Source: UBA1433 sp964581565
GTDB taxonomy: Bacteria > Bacillota > Clostridia > Eubacteriales > UBA1433
Assembly (NCBI GenBank): GCA_964581565.1
Contig: CAZOOZ010000004.1
Coordinates: 157,051-221,050 of the forward strand
Direction: 5' to 3'
Length of the DNA stretch: 64,000 nucleotides
Under the pieces are notes generated by a model. It did not search any database, was not told where the DNA came from, and worked only from the letters and a program-made list of their open reading frames with translations. A program made the position numbers and the translations under genes. Below, in pieces: positions 61,564-64,000 of this stretch. Position 1 is the first letter of the stretch. Each line of letters begins with the position of its first letter.

Positions 61564-62301
61564 TTATTCGTTTTCTATATTAGTTAATAATTCATTAATG
61601 GTTAAAAATACATATCCCTTGCTTTGTAATTCAGGTATTAATCTTACTAAAGCATCCGCCGTGTATTTTGCATCATTATGAAAAGAAATAATATCACCTG
61701 GTTTTACATTTGTATTTACCATGTTTAAAATAGCATCTACATTTGAACTTTTCCAATCATACGATTCCAAGCTATACATTACAATTATTTTTTCTGTTTT
61801 TTTAGCTGCTTTTACCACGTTCTTATCAATAAAAGAAAATGGCGGCCTAAAATAGCTGCATTCTTTATTATATACTGTAGCAATCGCCTCGTCCGCCTTC
61901 GAGATCTCCTTTACGATTTTGTATGTCATCATTTTGGATAGATCACTGTGTGTATTTGAATGATTTTCTATTTCATGCCCGGAATCGATTATTTTCTTTG
62001 CTAAAGAACCGTTTTTCGTTGCCCAATTCCCTGTAAGAAAAAAAGTGGCTTTAACATTATTTTTATCTAATGCTGTTAAGATTTGATTCGTATAATCTTC
62101 CGAAGATACATTTACTTCAACAGTAAGGGCTATTTTTTTGTCGGATGTTCTTATGCCGTAAACTATATTATTTGCAGCAATGTTTTGAGTTGTCATATCT
62201 TCTATTTGCTTAACATGAAGATATTTGAATATGAAAAAAGCAATTAAAAGCAAAAACAGGACGAGTAACATTATCATTAATTTCATTTTTGAAATATACA
62301 T
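61564..62301 (-). CDS. NodB-fold polysaccharide deacetylase homologue with degraded motif 1
   Basis: 245 residues. N-terminal membrane anchor at about 8-27, so the domain is outside. NodB marks: NNVKATFFLTGNWA near 81, zinc motif HSNTH (His114, His118), and YFRPPFSF near 155, then LESYDWKSS. Motif 1, normally TFDDG or TFDxxW, reads TVEVNV at 60-65: the catalytic base Asp is replaced by Glu and the second Asp by Val. It may be inactive or altered. Related to the PdaB/YlxY sporulation group by anchor and size. Confidence 0.85.
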   Translation of the reverse strand: MYISKMKLMIMLLVLFLLLIAFFIFKYLHVKQIEDMTTQNIAANNIVYGIRTSDKKIALTVEVNVSSEDYTNQILTALDKNNVKATFFLTGNWATKNGSLAKKIIDSGHEIENHSNTHSDLSKMMTYKIVKEISKADEAIATVYNKECSYFRPPFSFIDKNVVKAAKKTEKIIVMYSLESYDWKSSNVDAILNMVNTNVKPGDIISFHNDAKYTADALVRLIPELQSKGYVFLTINELLTNIENE

Positions 62302-62386
62302 AATTAATCACCTCTCTTAATTTTTATTTAAACTTAAAAGAGGATATACGTAATATATGCAAATACACTAACGTTTTATTAACTTC

Positions 62387-62545
62387 TTATTCAAATTCTT
62401 TAGTATATAAATAATTCACCCTTACAAATCCACGTTGTCTTTTTTGATGCAGTTTAAATAATTCATTTATGGCAATTATGGTTCCTGCGCATACAATAGC
62501 CGTGCCTACAGTGATGGCCGGTATTTTTACCGCTTTATTCTTCAT
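62387..62545 (-). CDS. Small single-pass membrane protein, 52 aa
   Basis: An ORF of 52 codons with AGAGG seven bases before the ATG at 62545. One hydrophobic segment at about residues 6-27 (IPAITVGTAIVCAGTIIA) is followed by a basic stretch (KLHQKRQRGF). Not recognised. It lies upstream of the deacetylase gene on the same strand, 85 bases away. Likely real because of the ribosome site and clear membrane-plus-basic layout. Confidence 0.6.
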   Translation of the reverse strand: MKNKAVKIPAITVGTAIVCAGTIIAINELFKLHQKRQRGFVRVNYLYTKEFE

Positions 62546-62678
62546 ACTCATACCTCTGTATCATTTTATTTAATTATAAAATATTTTTTCTTTTCTGTAA
62601 ATTTTATATTATCACTTATCCTTGTTTTTCTGAACATTTTCTTATATTATTTAAATATTAAATAAAGGAATTTATACA

Positions 62679-64000
62679 ATGAAACGTAATGATATTATTC
62701 AAATCAAACTGAATAAATTTAAAACCTTAAACAGAACAGTTGGATATTATGAAGAGACACCCATATTCGTTAAAGGCGGTATGCCCGGTCAAACTGCGGA
62801 TGTGATTATTCAAAGGAAAAGAAATAATGTATGTGAAGCTAATTTCTTAAAACTCGTTTCTCCTGCGTGGTACGAGAACGAAGTGTCCTGCCCATCATAT
62901 CAGTTATGCGGCGGATGTACTTTTTTAAGTATGCCGTATGAAATGCAGAAGCGATATAAAACGGATTATATTTTAAACTTATTTCGAGAAAACAATATTA
63001 AATTTCAAAATTTCTCAGGTTTTTATGCTTCGCCAAAGACTATGGGTTACCGCAATAAAATGGAATTTTCATTTGGAAACGCTCATAAAGATGCTCCGCT
63101 TACGCTTGGAATGCATAAAAAAGACCGATTCTATGATATTGTTTCAGCAGAAGAATGTGCCCTTATAGATGAAGATTTTAAAACAATTTTAAGAAATACT
63201 GTTGTTCACTGCAACCAGCATAAATATTCTTACTATCACAGAGGCTCCCATAAAGGACTTCTTCGCCATTTAATAATTCGCAAAGGTGAATTTACAAATC
63301 AACTGATGATAAATATAATCATTACTTCTCAAGAAACTTTTGACGAGCAATCTTTTTTAAATATGCTATTGAATCTTGAATTAGATAAAGATATCGTATC
63401 CGTTCTCAAAACTATCAATGACTCGGTATCTGATGCCATACATGCCGAAGAAATGTCTGTATTATACGGAAAAGATTATATACAAGAAAAATGTCTGGAT
63501 AAAACTTTTTATATCTCCCCTTTCTCATTTTTTCAAACAAATTCTTCCGGTTGCGAAGTTTTATATGACGTTGTAATCAACATGCTTAGATCAATTCAAT
63601 GTGATACCATATTCGATTTATACTGCGGAACCGGAACGATCACTCAAATGGTTTGCGAACATGCAAGCAAAGTAATTGGTGTTGAAATTGTAGCCGATGC
63701 AATCAAAGCGGCAAAGAAAAACGCCGAACTCAATGATATAAAAAACTGCTCTTTTATTTGTGGCGATGTTTTAGATGTTATCTGCAATATTGATGAAGAT
63801 CCTGATGTTATTATTCTGGATCCACCCCGCGCAGGAATACATCCTAAAGCTTTAAGTAAAATTACATCATTTAATTCAAAGCATATTTTATATATCTCAT
63901 GCAATCCGACAGCGTTAATGAAAGATTTAAAATATTTAACAGAGTCCCGATATGTAGTGAGCAAACTGGCAATTGTGGATATGTTTCCACATACTTCGCA
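62679..64000 (+). CDS. rlmD: 23S rRNA (uracil-5-)-methyltransferase, RlmD/RumA family (partial, 3' end outside window)
   Basis: 441 codons to the right edge with no stop. An N-terminal TRAM domain (1-60) is followed by iron-sulfur cysteines C71, C77 and C80 (CPSYQLCGGC) with the fourth in EECALI. Methyltransferase core: SPFSFFQTNSSG, DLYCGTGTIT, ILDPPRAG, and YISCNPTAL with the catalytic Cys. The last visible residues DMFPHT are the usual end of the family, so about 10 residues are missing. AAAGGA ribosome site. Gram-positives use this enzyme for one or both m5U sites in 23S rRNA. Confidence 0.94.
   Translation, partial: MKRNDIIQIKLNKFKTLNRTVGYYEETPIFVKGGMPGQTADVIIQRKRNNVCEANFLKLVSPAWYENEVSCPSYQLCGGCTFLSMPYEMQKRYKTDYILNLFRENNIKFQNFSGFYASPKTMGYRNKMEFSFGNAHKDAPLTLGMHKKDRFYDIVSAEECALIDEDFKTILRNTVVHCNQHKYSYYHRGSHKGLLRHLIIRKGEFTNQLMINIIITSQETFDEQSFLNMLLNLELDKDIVSVLKTINDSVSDAIHAEEMSVLYGKDYIQEKCLDKTFYISPFSFFQTNSSGCEVLYDVVINMLRSIQCDTIFDLYCGTGTITQMVCEHASKVIGVEIVADAIKAAKKNAELNDIKNCSFICGDVLDVICNIDEDPDVIILDPPRAGIHPKALSKITSFNSKHILYISCNPTALMKDLKYLTESRYVVSKLAIVDMFPHTS

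Noticed and set aside
1..64000. CRISPR array, prophage, or defence island
   Set aside because: No regularly spaced repeats, cas genes, phage structural genes or typical defence domains were seen.

Overview
The window is AT-rich DNA from a spore-forming, anaerobic, butyrate-producing member of the Clostridia (Lachnospiraceae or a close relative is my best guess). Reasons: spoIIGA-sigE-sigG and spoIVA are present; ptb-buk ends a butyrate pathway; ribonucleotide reductase is the B12-dependent class II type; T-box leaders precede the Phe and Leu tRNA synthetases; ribosome binding sites are strong and purine-rich. No rRNA, CRISPR array, prophage or defence island was seen. Most of the window is ordinary chromosomal backbone. 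The one clear mobile element is a decayed insertion sequence near 38 kb.

Layout. 1-3 kb: cstA (cut by the left edge) and a DEAD-box helicase. 3-7.6 kb: a minus-strand chain joined by ATGA overlaps (D-Ala-D-Ala carboxypeptidase, rluB, a hypothetical, mnmM), then a flavoprotein. 7.7-12 kb: Phe T-box leader, Nudix hydrolase, pheS, pheT. 12-16 kb: metF, a stand-alone MetH reactivation protein and metH. 16-18.6 kb: spoIIGA, sigE, sigG. 18.7-28 kb: class IV aminotransferase, TraB-like protein, nrdJ, proA, proB, a small membrane protein, uvrC. 28-32.6 kb: a small orphan gene and a two-gene ABC exporter. 32.7-38 kb: tRNA-Leu(CAA), ptb, buk, Leu T-box, leuS. 37.9-38.9 kb: a dead IS sitting in the loop of the former leuS/spoIVA terminator. 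39-43.5 kb: spoIVA, an rRNA/tRNA methyltransferase, an exported hypothetical, msrAB. 43.5-48.3 kb: livJHMGF branched-chain amino acid transport. 48.5-55 kb: hisZGDBHAF-hisIE. 55-64 kb: DUF1294 protein, fba, mnmL-like radical SAM gene, P-loop protein, HD protein, a two-component system, an Eis-like acetyltransferase, a NodB-like deacetylase, a 52-residue membrane protein, and an RlmD-type methyltransferase cut by the right edge.

How it fits together. MetF makes methyl-tetrahydrofolate for B12-dependent MetH, whose reactivation domain is a separate protein encoded just upstream. SpoIIGA activates pro-SigE, which would drive spoIVA and perhaps the carboxypeptidase. sigG has a good SigF-type promoter squeezed between sigE and sigG. 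The mnmM and mnmL homologues, 50 kb apart here, would finish the wobble modification mnm5s2U.

I found no wholly new multi-gene system. The most informative observations are the IS inside a terminator loop with a 9-bp target duplication, a SpoIIGA with DNG in place of DTG, paired in-phase palindromes around the spoIVA promoter, a deacetylase with a degraded catalytic motif, and a CoA-type Nudix hydrolase as first gene of the Phe T-box operon.
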